Assembly (NCBI GenBank): GCA_964387935.1
Contig: CAYLZN010000105.1
Span: forward strand, 1 to 15,890
Direction of reading: 5' to 3'
DNA: 15,890 nt
Source of the DNA: CAYLZN01 sp964387935
GTDB taxonomy: Bacteria; Acidobacteriota; Vicinamibacteria; Vicinamibacterales; JAFNAJ01
The notes under the pieces were generated by a model, which had not been told where the DNA came from, did no database searches, and saw only the letters and a list, made by a program, of their open reading frames with translations. The position numbers were made by a program, and so were the translations under genes. Below, in pieces: positions 1 through 7,840 of this stretch. Each line of letters opens with the position of its first letter. Positions within the stretch are counted from its first letter, which is position 1.

Positions 1-216
1 GAGCACGCAGCGCCAGCCGTGATCGACTACCTGGCACTCGACACCGAGGGCAGCGAGCGCCAGATTCTGCTGGGTCTCGATTTCTCCGCCTGCAGCGTCA
101 CCGCGATCAGCATCAAGGGCCACCACTGCACCGACCTCCTGCTCGCGGCGGGGTATCAGCAGGTGAGCAACCCGTTCAGCGACGTCGAGTTCGAGTGCTA
201 CTACGTCAGGCGGTGA
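1..216 (+). CDS. FkbM-family methyltransferase, C-terminal fragment (5' end outside window)
   Basis: The reading frame is open from base 1 and ends at TGA 214-216; only the last 71 residues are present. The visible part contains IDYLALDTEGSERQIL, followed by a beta-strand/turn stretch (SVTAISIKGH) and a short C-terminal strand (FECYYVRR). This is the usual end of FkbM-type SAM-dependent methyltransferases, in which the D-x-E-G motif follows a strand of the Rossmann-like core and the fold ends with a pair of antiparallel strands. Such enzymes O-methylate sugars or small metabolites and are often found among polysaccharide or secondary-metabolite genes; the substrate cannot be told here. The GTG at 19 is not a credible start because the motif begins right after it and the frame continues upstream. 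The stop overlaps the convergent gene on the other strand by 11 bases, so no intergenic terminator can fit. Family assignment rests on one motif and is moderately sure. Confidence 0.7.
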   Translation, partial: EHAAPAVIDYLALDTEGSERQILLGLDFSACSVTAISIKGHHCTDLLLAAGYQQVSNPFSDVEFECYYVRR

Positions 217-2215
217 CGAGCGGGTGTGGCTCCCGTGACGCGATTGTGGCCAGCGTGCTCCAGAACGGCAGGTGCATGCGGTACGACTCGAGGCTGCGGC
301 CCTCCGCGTAGCCTTCGAGGAATGCTTCGCGCTGTTGGGTTGCCAGGGGCCACGCCTGCAGGGTCCGGGCCAGATCGAGGTCCAGGTGGTCTTCGGTGAT
401 CCCATCGCCGTCGACCAGGAACACCTGATCGGCACTGTTGACGATGAGCTGCTCGGGCCCGAACGTGCGGTAGGCACAGCCGCGGGCGGCGTGCGTCGGC
501 GCATGATCCAGCGTCATCTTCAGCGTGACGCGGGCTGCGGGTCGCGGAATGGCGCCCTGGCGCGCCAGATCGTCCAGGTGCCGCGCGACCTGCTCCTGCC
601 AGCCATCCGCGAACAGATCGGCCGCGCGCGGGAAACCCGCCGGCACCGGTGAGGTATGCAGGGTCGCCTGGAGGGCCCCACACCGACGGAGGCGCGCCGG
701 CGACCACAGGTCAGGCGTCAGCGTGCGCCCGTCGATCCACTCGAACATCAGCGCGGCCCCTTCCCGCGCAGTGACCCTGGGCAGCGAGACCGGGTCGAGC
801 GCCCTCGCGAACTGGTCGAGAGCGTGCGCCTCCCGGGGCGAGCGCGCCAGCCGCGCCTTGCGCCGTAGTCCGTGCGACCAGCGGACCAGGTACGACGCGT
901 GGTCCCGGACGGGCCCGCCGCTCGTGGTGAGCGGCGCGATTTCCACCGGCACGCCGTCGCTGGCCAGCACCAGCTCCGCCAGGTCCGACCCAAGCAGGCG
1001 CCGCATCGAGTCTGGCGCGACGTTGTCCGGTTCCGCCTCGTCTCGTGCTCCCGAGACGACGCGGCGGAACGTGGACAGGACGCTCATCCGCACCGCGGCC
1101 ATGGCCTGGTGCGGCATCCGCCGCTTGCCGATGTCCCACAGGGCTTCGCGGCAGACGCCGCCCGCCCATCCGCCCCGGGGATGCGACTGGTCGACGAGTG
1201 CCCGCGCTGTGGCCACCTTGCGAAACAGGCCACGCCAGGCGGGCCCCAGGTACCTGCGGTAGTCGAGCCGGCACCCCAGGTCGAGCCCGAGCAGTTCTTC
1301 GAGTGCCTGCAGCGCACACCCGAGCTCGGACGTCGCGCCCCATTGCTGCGCCATTTGCCACACCGACTCCGCCGCGGTGCCGGGCGCGCGCGCCGCCAGG
1401 AGCCATGCGACATCAGCAAGATGCAGGAGCCGGAATGCAAAGATGCTGTCGCTCATCACATGGACCGCCGCATGCACGAGCATGGCGTCGGGCGACAGAA
1501 TGCGAGTCGCGACCCCGGTCACCGTGGCAGGCTCTGCGTAGTGCCAGAGCACACCCTCGGGGTCGGTCATCAGGCCTGGACGCCGCAGTTGCCAGTGCAG
1601 CTCCAGCGGCAGCAGGCGGTCGTCCGGGGGCATGAAGCCAAGGTGCTGATGCACCCGCAGGCAGGCCTCGCGAAGCACATCGTCCGGAGCGAGGTCGTCC
1701 GGCGCCCCGTCGACGCGGACGCCCTGCCAGCGCAGACTCGCAACCCGCACGGGAGCGAAGCGGTACCCGAGGCTCCGCAGCACGCGCTCGGCGCGGTCCA
1801 GCGTGTCCGGCCGCACCACGATGTCCACGTCGAAGAACGGCCGCAGGGCAGCCGTACCGTAGATCTTCTCTGCCAGGACGCTGCCTTTGACGAGGAGAAG
1901 TGGCACGTCCTCTTCGGCGAACGCCGTCGCGACGCGTTCCAGGGTCCACCGCGCGCGCGCGGCCTGTGCGGCGGCCTTCGTCCGGATCACCTCCAGGCGT
2001 TGCCGCACGCGCGTCGACAGGTGCGAGTCCACGCCGCTTGCCGCGACGCGACCGGCGAGCAGCGCAGCAACCTTGTGCGCGGCAGCCCTGTCAAGCAGCC
2101 GCTCCCAGTCGAGACGATCAGCGTGCTCGTGGAGCAATGCGAGGCATGGCTCCGGATCGGGGCGCACCGAGGCGATCAGGAGCCGACGGGTCAGCGCGTC
2201 CATCGGGATGATCAC
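206..2215 (-). CDS. Nucleotidyltransferase-fold protein (NTP_transf_5-like) with degenerate kinase-like C-terminal region
   Basis: A 669-residue protein. Residues about 10-370 resemble the uncharacterised nucleotidyltransferase family PF14907: a helical N-terminus, then LLLVKGSVLAEKIYG (K110-G111), R125 and the acidic pair D129/D131 in FFDVDIVVRP, and later the family-typical ELHWQLRR. The D-x-D pair is the expected metal site of the pol-beta-like fold. Residues about 400-669 look like an aminoglycoside-phosphotransferase-type lobe: an LVRW strand, then MFEWIDGRTL at the hinge, then VFLVDGDG and LDLDLARTL near the end. The catalytic loop (normally HxDxxxxN) appears as YRTFGPEQ, so this lobe may be a pseudokinase. 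The start is GTG at 2215, overlapping the upstream SDR stop by four bases (GTGA), with GGTGAG about 9 bases upstream; ATG at 2203 is an alternative. Related proteins often occur near polysaccharide genes, but substrate and role are unknown. It is the last gene of the leftward run. Confidence 0.65.
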   Translation of the reverse strand: MIIPMDALTRRLLIASVRPDPEPCLALLHEHADRLDWERLLDRAAAHKVAALLAGRVAASGVDSHLSTRVRQRLEVIRTKAAAQAARARWTLERVATAFAEEDVPLLLVKGSVLAEKIYGTAALRPFFDVDIVVRPDTLDRAERVLRSLGYRFAPVRVASLRWQGVRVDGAPDDLAPDDVLREACLRVHQHLGFMPPDDRLLPLELHWQLRRPGLMTDPEGVLWHYAEPATVTGVATRILSPDAMLVHAAVHVMSDSIFAFRLLHLADVAWLLAARAPGTAAESVWQMAQQWGATSELGCALQALEELLGLDLGCRLDYRRYLGPAWRGLFRKVATARALVDQSHPRGGWAGGVCREALWDIGKRRMPHQAMAAVRMSVLSTFRRVVSGARDEAEPDNVAPDSMRRLLGSDLAELVLASDGVPVEIAPLTTSGGPVRDHASYLVRWSHGLRRKARLARSPREAHALDQFARALDPVSLPRVTAREGAALMFEWIDGRTLTPDLWSPARLRRCGALQATLHTSPVPAGFPRAADLFADGWQEQVARHLDDLARQGAIPRPAARVTLKMTLDHAPTHAARGCAYRTFGPEQLIVNSADQVFLVDGDGITEDHLDLDLARTLQAWPLATQQREAFLEGYAEGRSLESYRMHLPFWSTLATIASREPHPLVTA

Positions 2216-3012
2216 TCTGCCGGCTCACCCTGCCGGCAGGCAAAGACGCCGCCGCGCCACACCCGGGCCCGCGGCTCGAACTCGTAGTACGGCGTCAGTG
2301 CCTCGAGGGCGTCGGCGTAGGTCGTGCCCTCGTGCCAGAAGCGAAAGCCCAGGCGTCGCTCGAGATCGCGCTGGGCCGCGTCGTCACCCGCGTACGGGGC
2401 GACGGCGTGGATGATCTCGAATCGGATTCGGGGATCGTGCAGGCCCAGGCACACCAGCCTGGCGACGTCGTCAGGCGCCACCCAGGCCCCTGGCTCTGCG
2501 TGTTCGCGGGTGCCGGTGACGTGACCGAGCCGGAGACAAGTGACGCGCAACCCGTGCTTGAGCACATAGAGCGCACCGGCGTGCTCGGCAAACAGCTTGG
2601 CCACCGCATAACGGGAGTCGGGCTGTGGCGGCACGTCCGGCGTCAGCGCGCGGTCGCGGCCGTAGAACCCCAGCACGTGCATCGAGCTGGCCAGGACGAC
2701 GCGGGGCACGCCCTCGCGAACCGCCGCATCGAGCACGTTCACGACACCGCGCATGTCGACGTCGAGCAGCCGTGCGAAGTTCAGGTCCTTGGCAATGCCA
2801 CCCAGATGAACAATGCCCGCGCAGCCAGCGGCGGCGCGGGCCACGGCGCTGGCGTCGCGAAGATCGGCCGCCACGAACGCCTCGTTGGTCTTCAGCGCGG
2901 CGGGCAGACGCTGGTCCGAGAGCCGAAGCTCGAGTCCGGCGCGAGCCAGGAAGGGTCGGATATCCGTGGCGACGTTTCCTGCGGCGCCGGTCAGGAGGAT
3001 CGGCCCGGACAT
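2212..3012 (-). CDS. NAD(P)-dependent short-chain dehydrogenase/epimerase, uronate dehydrogenase-like
   Basis: An extended-SDR Rossmann protein of about 266 residues. After the ATG at 3012 it reads MSGPILLTGAAGNVATDIRP, then RLSD (end of beta 2, where an acidic residue favours NAD), ADLRDASAV, IVHLGGIAKDLNF, VVLASSMHVLGFYG and YAVAK with the catalytic Tyr and Lys. The HLGG and ASS-x-H-x-x-GFY segments are characteristic of bacterial uronate dehydrogenases, which oxidise galacturonate or glucuronate to the aldarolactone. The last glycine of the GxxGxxG motif is replaced by alanine. A longer frame starts at ATG 3048, but a perfect hairpin (3053-3071) lies just in front of that codon, and Met at 3012 places the start four residues before beta 1 as in the family, so 3012 is preferred. 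It overlaps the nucleotidyltransferase gene by four bases and follows the DRE-TIM gene by 94 bases. Its substrate in an aromatic-degradation locus is unknown; a sugar-metabolism role is equally possible. Confidence 0.75.
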   Translation of the reverse strand: MSGPILLTGAAGNVATDIRPFLARAGLELRLSDQRLPAALKTNEAFVAADLRDASAVARAAAGCAGIVHLGGIAKDLNFARLLDVDMRGVVNVLDAAVREGVPRVVLASSMHVLGFYGRDRALTPDVPPQPDSRYAVAKLFAEHAGALYVLKHGLRVTCLRLGHVTGTREHAEPGAWVAPDDVARLVCLGLHDPRIRFEIIHAVAPYAGDDAAQRDLERRLGFRFWHEGTTYADALEALTPYYEFEPRARVWRGGVFACRQGEPAE

Positions 3013-3052
3013 GGTCTCGATCATCATCGGCAGGCAGGAAGACCGCATGAGC

Positions 3053-3071
3053 CCGGTCGCTCGTCGACCGG
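3053..3071. repeat. Perfect 7-bp inverted repeat, intergenic hairpin
   Basis: Arms CCGGTCG (3053-3059) and CGACCGG (3065-3071) are exact reverse complements separated by a 5-base loop. The element sits in the 94-base gap between the DRE-TIM gene and the SDR gene, so it would be transcribed in the leftward mRNA. There is no T-run after it in that direction, so it does not look like an intrinsic terminator. It could be an mRNA-stability or processing element, or chance in GC-rich DNA. Its position directly upstream of the ATG at 3048 argues against that codon being the SDR start. Confidence 0.45.
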
Positions 3072-3106
3072 CGCGCCACGCTCACCCCGCCCTGAGCGCG
3101 TCCGCT

Positions 3107-4414
3107 TCAATGCTGGATCCTCTCCTTCCAGTCCGCCAGCGTGTCGAGCGGGAGTGGCTCCCGCTCGCGCCGGGACTCGGTGACGAACTTGACGATCTGC
3201 CAGACTTCGTCGTCGGTCAGCACACGGTCGCGCGCCTTGGCGGCACGGAACACCTCCTGCACCAGCAGTTCGTCGGGCTCGAGGTCGTGGTCGACCAGCC
3301 AGTGGACGACGTTGGACACGCCGGACATGAAGCCGATCTCGATGCGCTGGCGCGTCCCGACCATCCCGGCCGGCACCCCGGAGTACACGCGGTCGGCCAG
3401 CCACGCGTCGCCCTTCCGCTTGGCCTTGATGATGGCCGCCGCGTGCACGCCGGTCGCGGTGCGGAAGGCATCCTCTCCGAACACCGGATAGTTGAGCGGC
3501 ACCGGGACGCCCGTGGCCTCGCTGGCGGTGTCGACGTAGCGGCGGAGCAACGTGAGATCCGTGTCGATGTAGTTCATCAGGCGCAGGTTGACGAGCAGCT
3601 GATCCATCGAGCAGTTGCCGACGCGCTCCCCGATCCCCAGCGCCGTCGCGTGCACCCGGTCGACGCCGCAGGTCATGGCCGTGATGGTGTTGATGACGGC
3701 CAGCCCGCGGTCGTTGTGCCCGTGCCAGTCGATCTTGATGTCCTCGCCGGTCTCCTGAATGAGCTGGCGCACGTACGGCACCAGGTTCCGGACGCCCCGG
3801 GGCGTGATGTGGCCCACCGTGTCCGCGATGCAGATGCGCTTCGCGCCGGCCCCGATGGCCGTCTTGTAGAGGCGACGGATGGTGTCGGGCGTCGCGCGCG
3901 TCGTGTCCTCGGTGACGTACATCACGGGGAGTCCGTGGGCGACCGCAAAGGCAATGGTCTCCTCGGTCAGCCGGAGCATGTGGTCGAGCGTCCAGTCCTC
4001 GGCGAACTGACGGATCGGCGAGCTGCCGATGAACGCCGCCGCCTCGATGGGCATGCCGACCGTGTCGGCGATCTGCACGACCGCCACCATGTCGGCCATG
4101 ACCGTGCGTACCGCGCAATTGGGCCGGATGGTCAGCTTCGCCCGCCTGATTTCCTCGCACAGTTCGATGATGTCGGCCCGCGCGCGCGGCCCGGCCCCCG
4201 GCAGGCCCAGGTCCGCGCTGTGCAGGCCGAGCTCGTTCATCAGGTGCAGCAGCTCGATCTTCTTTCCGATCGACGGGTCGCGGACCGAGGGTGACTGCAG
4301 CCCGTCCCGCAGCGTCTCATCGTCGAACTCGACGGGCGTGCCGCGATGCGGATAGCCGTTGCCGGCGGTGTTCCAGTCGTAGATGAGCGTGCCGGGAACC
4401 TGCTGTTCAGCCAT
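3107..4414 (-). CDS. DRE-TIM metallolyase superfamily acyltransferase (isopropylmalate/homocitrate/citramalate synthase-like)
   Basis: A 435-residue TIM-barrel enzyme of the Claisen-condensation branch of the DRE-TIM superfamily, whose members join an acyl-CoA (usually acetyl-CoA) to a 2-oxoacid. Visible signatures are DETLRDGLQ (residues 32-40, with R36 and the metal-binding D37), TEDTTRA (168-174), IADTVGH (196-202), the metal-binding HGHND (231-235) and GIGERVGN (260-267). A segment beginning TGVHAAAIIKA and ending in GMVGTRQRIEIGFMSGVSNV matches the subdomain that closes the active site in isopropylmalate and homocitrate synthases. The C-terminal leucine-feedback domain of LeuA is absent, so leucine control is not expected. 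A hydroxymethylglutaryl-CoA-lyase or Re-citrate-synthase function is less likely from the motifs. It lies 48 bases downstream of hcrB on the same strand, with AGGA about 11 bases before its ATG, so co-transcription with the hcr genes is plausible. The substrate is unknown; a link to aromatic catabolism is inference from position only. Confidence 0.8.
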   Translation of the reverse strand: MAEQQVPGTLIYDWNTAGNGYPHRGTPVEFDDETLRDGLQSPSVRDPSIGKKIELLHLMNELGLHSADLGLPGAGPRARADIIELCEEIRRAKLTIRPNCAVRTVMADMVAVVQIADTVGMPIEAAAFIGSSPIRQFAEDWTLDHMLRLTEETIAFAVAHGLPVMYVTEDTTRATPDTIRRLYKTAIGAGAKRICIADTVGHITPRGVRNLVPYVRQLIQETGEDIKIDWHGHNDRGLAVINTITAMTCGVDRVHATALGIGERVGNCSMDQLLVNLRLMNYIDTDLTLLRRYVDTASEATGVPVPLNYPVFGEDAFRTATGVHAAAIIKAKRKGDAWLADRVYSGVPAGMVGTRQRIEIGFMSGVSNVVHWLVDHDLEPDELLVQEVFRAAKARDRVLTDDEVWQIVKFVTESRREREPLPLDTLADWKERIQH

Positions 4415-4462
4415 GTGGGGGGTCGTCCTGTCTGCTCGCCCGCCTCACGGGCGCGCCAGCCG

Positions 4463-5479
4463 TCAGAGGTGGTGCACCGGACCCTCGCCGCGGGCCGCCG
4501 CCTGCAGGGTCCTGGACACATAGACCGGGACCATCTCGCGACGCCAGTCGTGATCGCCAGGCACGTTGGGCAGCGGACGGCACTGTCGGGAGGCCGCGTC
4601 CGCCACCGTGCGCACCGCGGTATCGAAGGGCGCGTCGCCGGGTCGCGTCCCGAGCAGCGCTGACGCGGACACGGCTTTCGGTCGCGCGGCCAGCGCGGTC
4701 AGCACGAGATCGGCGCGCACCACCTCGTGCGATCCGTCGAGGTCCAGGCGCGCGGCCACACCGAGCAGCGGGAAGTCGATCGCGCCGCGCTCGCGCAACT
4801 TACCGTACGCGCCGCGGTGTCCCGGCGGCGTGGGCGGCATCCGCACGGAGACCAGGATCTCGGCGGGACCCAGGCGTCGGTTCAGGGAGCCGTCGTTCAC
4901 GAGCACGTCGGCGAGCGCGACGCGACGCCTGCCGTCCGGTCCCTCGAGGTCGAGCCAGGCGTCGAGGGTCAGCAGGACGGGCACGGTGTCGGCCGACGCC
5001 GCCGCCACGCACCGGGTGGCGCCTGAGACGACGTGGCAGATCGCGCCGTCCTTCTTGAGGCAGAAGCCCAGCGCGGACCGCCAGAAGTAGCTCTGGTTGT
5101 AGTACTGGCACCGCGTGTCGAGCAGGATGTTGCCGCCGATCGTGCCCATCCGGCGCAGGGCCGGGCTGGCCACGAGGCCGGCCGCCTGCGCCAGGCCTGG
5201 CGCCACTCGCCGCACGGAGTCCGATGCCGCGACCACGTCGAGCGGCGTCGTGGCGCCCACGACCAGGGTGCCGTCCGCTTCGACGGCAATGCCCCGCAGG
5301 TCGCGCACCCGCGCGAGCGACACGACGACGTCGGGCGCCGCCAGTTCCTGCTTCAGATTCGGCAGGAGGTCGGTGCCACCCGCGAGGATCGTCGCCCGCG
5401 GGCCGAACTCGTGCAGCAGCGACACCGCCTCGGCCACCGAGGTCGGCTGACGCAGCGCGAAGCGGGGCAGGCGCAGCAT
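4463..5479 (-). CDS. hcrB: 4-hydroxybenzoyl-CoA reductase, beta subunit (FAD and extra [4Fe-4S])
   Basis: The medium subunit of the molybdenum enzyme that removes the phenolic hydroxyl of 4-hydroxybenzoyl-CoA. It is 338 residues, the usual length. The FAD-binding PCMH-type fold shows ILAGGTDLLPNLK (residues 31-43) and RRMGTIGGNILLD (109-121). What identifies 4-hydroxybenzoyl-CoA reductase within the xanthine oxidase family is the insert after that loop, with four cysteines at 124, 140, 148 and 157 (spacings 16, 8 and 9). In the Thauera enzyme such an insert carries an additional [4Fe-4S] cluster, thought to help invert electron flow so that the enzyme reduces its substrate. The residues between (YYNQSYFWRSALGFCLKKDG) match the Thauera-type sequence closely. 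Start: ATG at 5479, sharing one base with the hcrA stop (TGATG), with GGGGAG eight bases upstream inside hcrA. The assignment is firm. Confidence 0.95.
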   Translation of the reverse strand: MLRLPRFALRQPTSVAEAVSLLHEFGPRATILAGGTDLLPNLKQELAAPDVVVSLARVRDLRGIAVEADGTLVVGATTPLDVVAASDSVRRVAPGLAQAAGLVASPALRRMGTIGGNILLDTRCQYYNQSYFWRSALGFCLKKDGAICHVVSGATRCVAAASADTVPVLLTLDAWLDLEGPDGRRRVALADVLVNDGSLNRRLGPAEILVSVRMPPTPPGHRGAYGKLRERGAIDFPLLGVAARLDLDGSHEVVRADLVLTALAARPKAVSASALLGTRPGDAPFDTAVRTVADAASRQCRPLPNVPGDHDWRREMVPVYVSRTLQAAARGEGPVHHL

Positions 5480-7839
5480 CAGCGGTGCTCCCCTGCCAGG
5501 GCTGGCGCCTCGTGCGGGCCTCCGGCCGTTCGGGCGCGCAGCGCCGCCAGCACACGACCCGGCGTGAACGGCAGCCGCGTGAGGCGAAGGCCCACGGCGT
5601 CGAACACCGCGTTGGCGAGCGCGGGAATCGCGGGATGCAGCGGGCCTTCACCCGCCTCCTTGGCCCCGTACGGGCCCTCCGGGTCGAGGCTCTCGACGAT
5701 GAGCGCGTGCAGGGCGGGGGTATCGACGGAGGTCGGCAGGCGGTAGTCGAGCAATGACGGGCCACGGTGCAGCCCGAACCGGTTCACGTCGTGGTCCTCG
5801 AGCAGCGCCTCGGCGAGGCCCATGTAGGCCGAGCCCTCGATCTGGCCGGCGACCAGGAGGGGGTTGATGGCCCGGCCGCAGTCGTGCGCGATCCAGGCGC
5901 GTTCGCAGGTGATCCGGCCGGTCTCGACGTCCACCGACACCTCCACGACGTGCGCGGTGAAGGAATAGGCCGGCGACGCGCCAATCGTCCCGCCGCGATA
6001 GTCGCCGCCCAGCGTCGGCGTGTTGTACGACCCCGTCGCGCCGAGGGTATCGAACAGCTCCTCCGCGGCCTGGAACGCCGCCGCGGACGTCATGACGTGT
6101 GACGGATCCTCGAGATCGAGGACGGTGCCGTCCACGAGGCGGACGCGGGCGGGCGCAACCTGCCAGCGCGCGGCGACGGCGCTCACGATCTGGCCGCGCA
6201 GCTTGCGGCACGCATCGATGAGCGCGTTGCCGACCATGAAGGTCTCGCGGCTCGAGTACGCGCCGAGATCGACCGGGCACAGATCGGTGTCGGCGGCGAC
6301 CACCTGGACCTGGTCTCTCGCCAGCCCGAGTTCCTCCGCCACGATCGACTGCGCAGTCGTGTTCGACCCCTGGCCGATGTCGTTGGCTCCCGAAAAGACG
6401 GTGACCAGGCCCGAGCGGTCCACCTTGAGCTGCACGCCGGACTGGGGCAACGGGTTGGGGTAGATCGGGTAGTTCGTGCCGGAGATGTACATCGAGCCGG
6501 CGACCCCCAGCCCGCGCCCGTACGGCAGGCAGCCGTGCCGACCGCGCCAGCCGCTGGCCTGTTCGACCTGGTCGAGGCAGGCGGCGAATCCGTTGGACGT
6601 GATGCGCTGCCCGTTGACCGTGGTCGTGCCGGGTCCGATCAGGTTGCGGCGCCGGATCTCGATGGGGTCGAGGTCCAGCCGCTCGGCGAGCTGGTCGAGC
6701 TGCACCTCGAAGGCGAACCGGGGCTGGACCGCGCCGTGGCCGCGTTTGGGCCCGCAGGGTGGCTTGTTGGTGAAGACGCGCGTCGCGTCGAAACGGTAGG
6801 TCGGGAACACGTACGGCCCCGTCAGGAGCTGGCCCGCATAGTAGGCGGTCACGAGGCCGTAGGAGCTGCAGGCGCCGCCGTCGATGAGGAGGGTCGCATC
6901 GACAGCGAGCAGGTGGCCGTCGCGCGTCGCGCCGGTCCGGTAGCGCATCTGCATCGGATGCCGCCCGCGGTGGGTGTAGAACACCTCCTCGCGCGTGTAG
7001 AGCAGCTTGACCGGGCGCCCGGTGACCATCGACAGCCGGGCGACGACGAACTCGAGGGTGAAGGGATCCGACTTGCCTCCGAAGGCGCCGCCCAGGCAGG
7101 GCTGGATGACGCGAATCCGGTGCGCCGGGAGGTCGAGGACGTGCGCGAGCGCGCGGTGCACGTAGTGGGTGATCTGCGTCGACGACCAGACCGTCAGGCG
7201 GCCGTCGGCGCTGTAGTGGGCCACCGCGCAGTGTGGCTCCAGCGCCGCGTGGGTCGTGCCGTGGAACGTGTAGTCGTCTTCGACGATCACCGCGGCGCCG
7301 GCCAGCGCCGCCTCGACGTCGCCAAACGCCAGGTGCACGTGCTTGGAGACGTTGCCGTGCTTGTTCGCCTCGTGGATGGGCGGGTCGGCGCGGTGCAGGC
7401 TGTCGAGCGGGTCGAGGTACGCGTGCAGCGGCTCGTAGTCGACGCGGATCCGCTTCACGGCGTCGTTGGCCGTGTCCTCGTCCACCGCGGCGACGGCCGC
7501 CACCGCGTCGCCGACGTATCGCACCTTCGAGACGGCGAGCGCCGTTTCATCCTGGGTCCAGGGAAGGATGCCGTACGGCACCGGCAGATCCGCGCCGGTG
7601 ATCACCGCGTGCACGCCGGGCCGCGCACGCGCGGCGTCGGTGTCGATCGCGAGGATGCGTGCGTGTGGGTGAGGACTGCGCAGCAGCTTGGCGTGCAGCA
7701 TGCCGGGCAGCACGAGATCGTCGGTGTACACCGCGGCGCCGGTGGCCTTCGCCAGGCCGTCGATCTTGGCGTGCGGGCGGCCGACGTGCCGGAACGCCTG
7801 CCAGGGGGGCGCGGGGCCGTGCGTGTCGCGGGAAGCCAT
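5479..7839 (-). CDS. hcrA: 4-hydroxybenzoyl-CoA reductase, alpha subunit (molybdopterin)
   Basis: The large catalytic subunit (786 residues; family about 770) carrying the molybdenum cofactor, where 4-hydroxybenzoyl-CoA is reduced to benzoyl-CoA. The N-terminal part (1-130) is the aldehyde oxidase/xanthine dehydrogenase a/b hammerhead domain (KATGAAVYTDDL, LHAKLLRSPHPHARI). The Mo-binding domain follows, with CLGGAFGGKSDPF (248-260), the arginine-containing PCGPKRGHGA loop (361-370), DIGQGSNTTAQ (487-497) and, near the C-terminus, GAKEAGEGP (725-733), in which E728 aligns with the catalytic glutamate of the family. The frame is open back to 7911, but ATG at 7839 has AGGA five bases upstream, follows the hcrC stop by one base, and begins just before the conserved domain, so it is taken as the start. 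The small-large-medium gene order (hcrC-hcrA-hcrB) is, from memory, that of hbaBCD of Rhodopseudomonas palustris. Confidence 0.95.
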   Translation of the reverse strand: MASRDTHGPAPPWQAFRHVGRPHAKIDGLAKATGAAVYTDDLVLPGMLHAKLLRSPHPHARILAIDTDAARARPGVHAVITGADLPVPYGILPWTQDETALAVSKVRYVGDAVAAVAAVDEDTANDAVKRIRVDYEPLHAYLDPLDSLHRADPPIHEANKHGNVSKHVHLAFGDVEAALAGAAVIVEDDYTFHGTTHAALEPHCAVAHYSADGRLTVWSSTQITHYVHRALAHVLDLPAHRIRVIQPCLGGAFGGKSDPFTLEFVVARLSMVTGRPVKLLYTREEVFYTHRGRHPMQMRYRTGATRDGHLLAVDATLLIDGGACSSYGLVTAYYAGQLLTGPYVFPTYRFDATRVFTNKPPCGPKRGHGAVQPRFAFEVQLDQLAERLDLDPIEIRRRNLIGPGTTTVNGQRITSNGFAACLDQVEQASGWRGRHGCLPYGRGLGVAGSMYISGTNYPIYPNPLPQSGVQLKVDRSGLVTVFSGANDIGQGSNTTAQSIVAEELGLARDQVQVVAADTDLCPVDLGAYSSRETFMVGNALIDACRKLRGQIVSAVAARWQVAPARVRLVDGTVLDLEDPSHVMTSAAAFQAAEELFDTLGATGSYNTPTLGGDYRGGTIGASPAYSFTAHVVEVSVDVETGRITCERAWIAHDCGRAINPLLVAGQIEGSAYMGLAEALLEDHDVNRFGLHRGPSLLDYRLPTSVDTPALHALIVESLDPEGPYGAKEAGEGPLHPAIPALANAVFDAVGLRLTRLPFTPGRVLAALRARTAGGPHEAPALAGEHR

Positions 7840-7840
7840 G

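Noticed and set aside
200..220. Terminator between the convergent FkbM fragment and nucleotidyltransferase genes
   Set aside because: The two coding regions overlap by 11 bases and no stem followed by T residues is visible at either end.
872..2287. 471-codon plus-strand frame opposite the nucleotidyltransferase gene
   Set aside because: Low-complexity shadow of the minus-strand gene, with no motif and no credible start.
3107..4414. Assignment as HMG-CoA lyase or 4-hydroxy-2-oxovalerate aldolase
   Set aside because: HGHND, GERVGN and the SG-containing C-terminal subdomain fit the Claisen-condensing synthases better than the lyase or aldolase branches.
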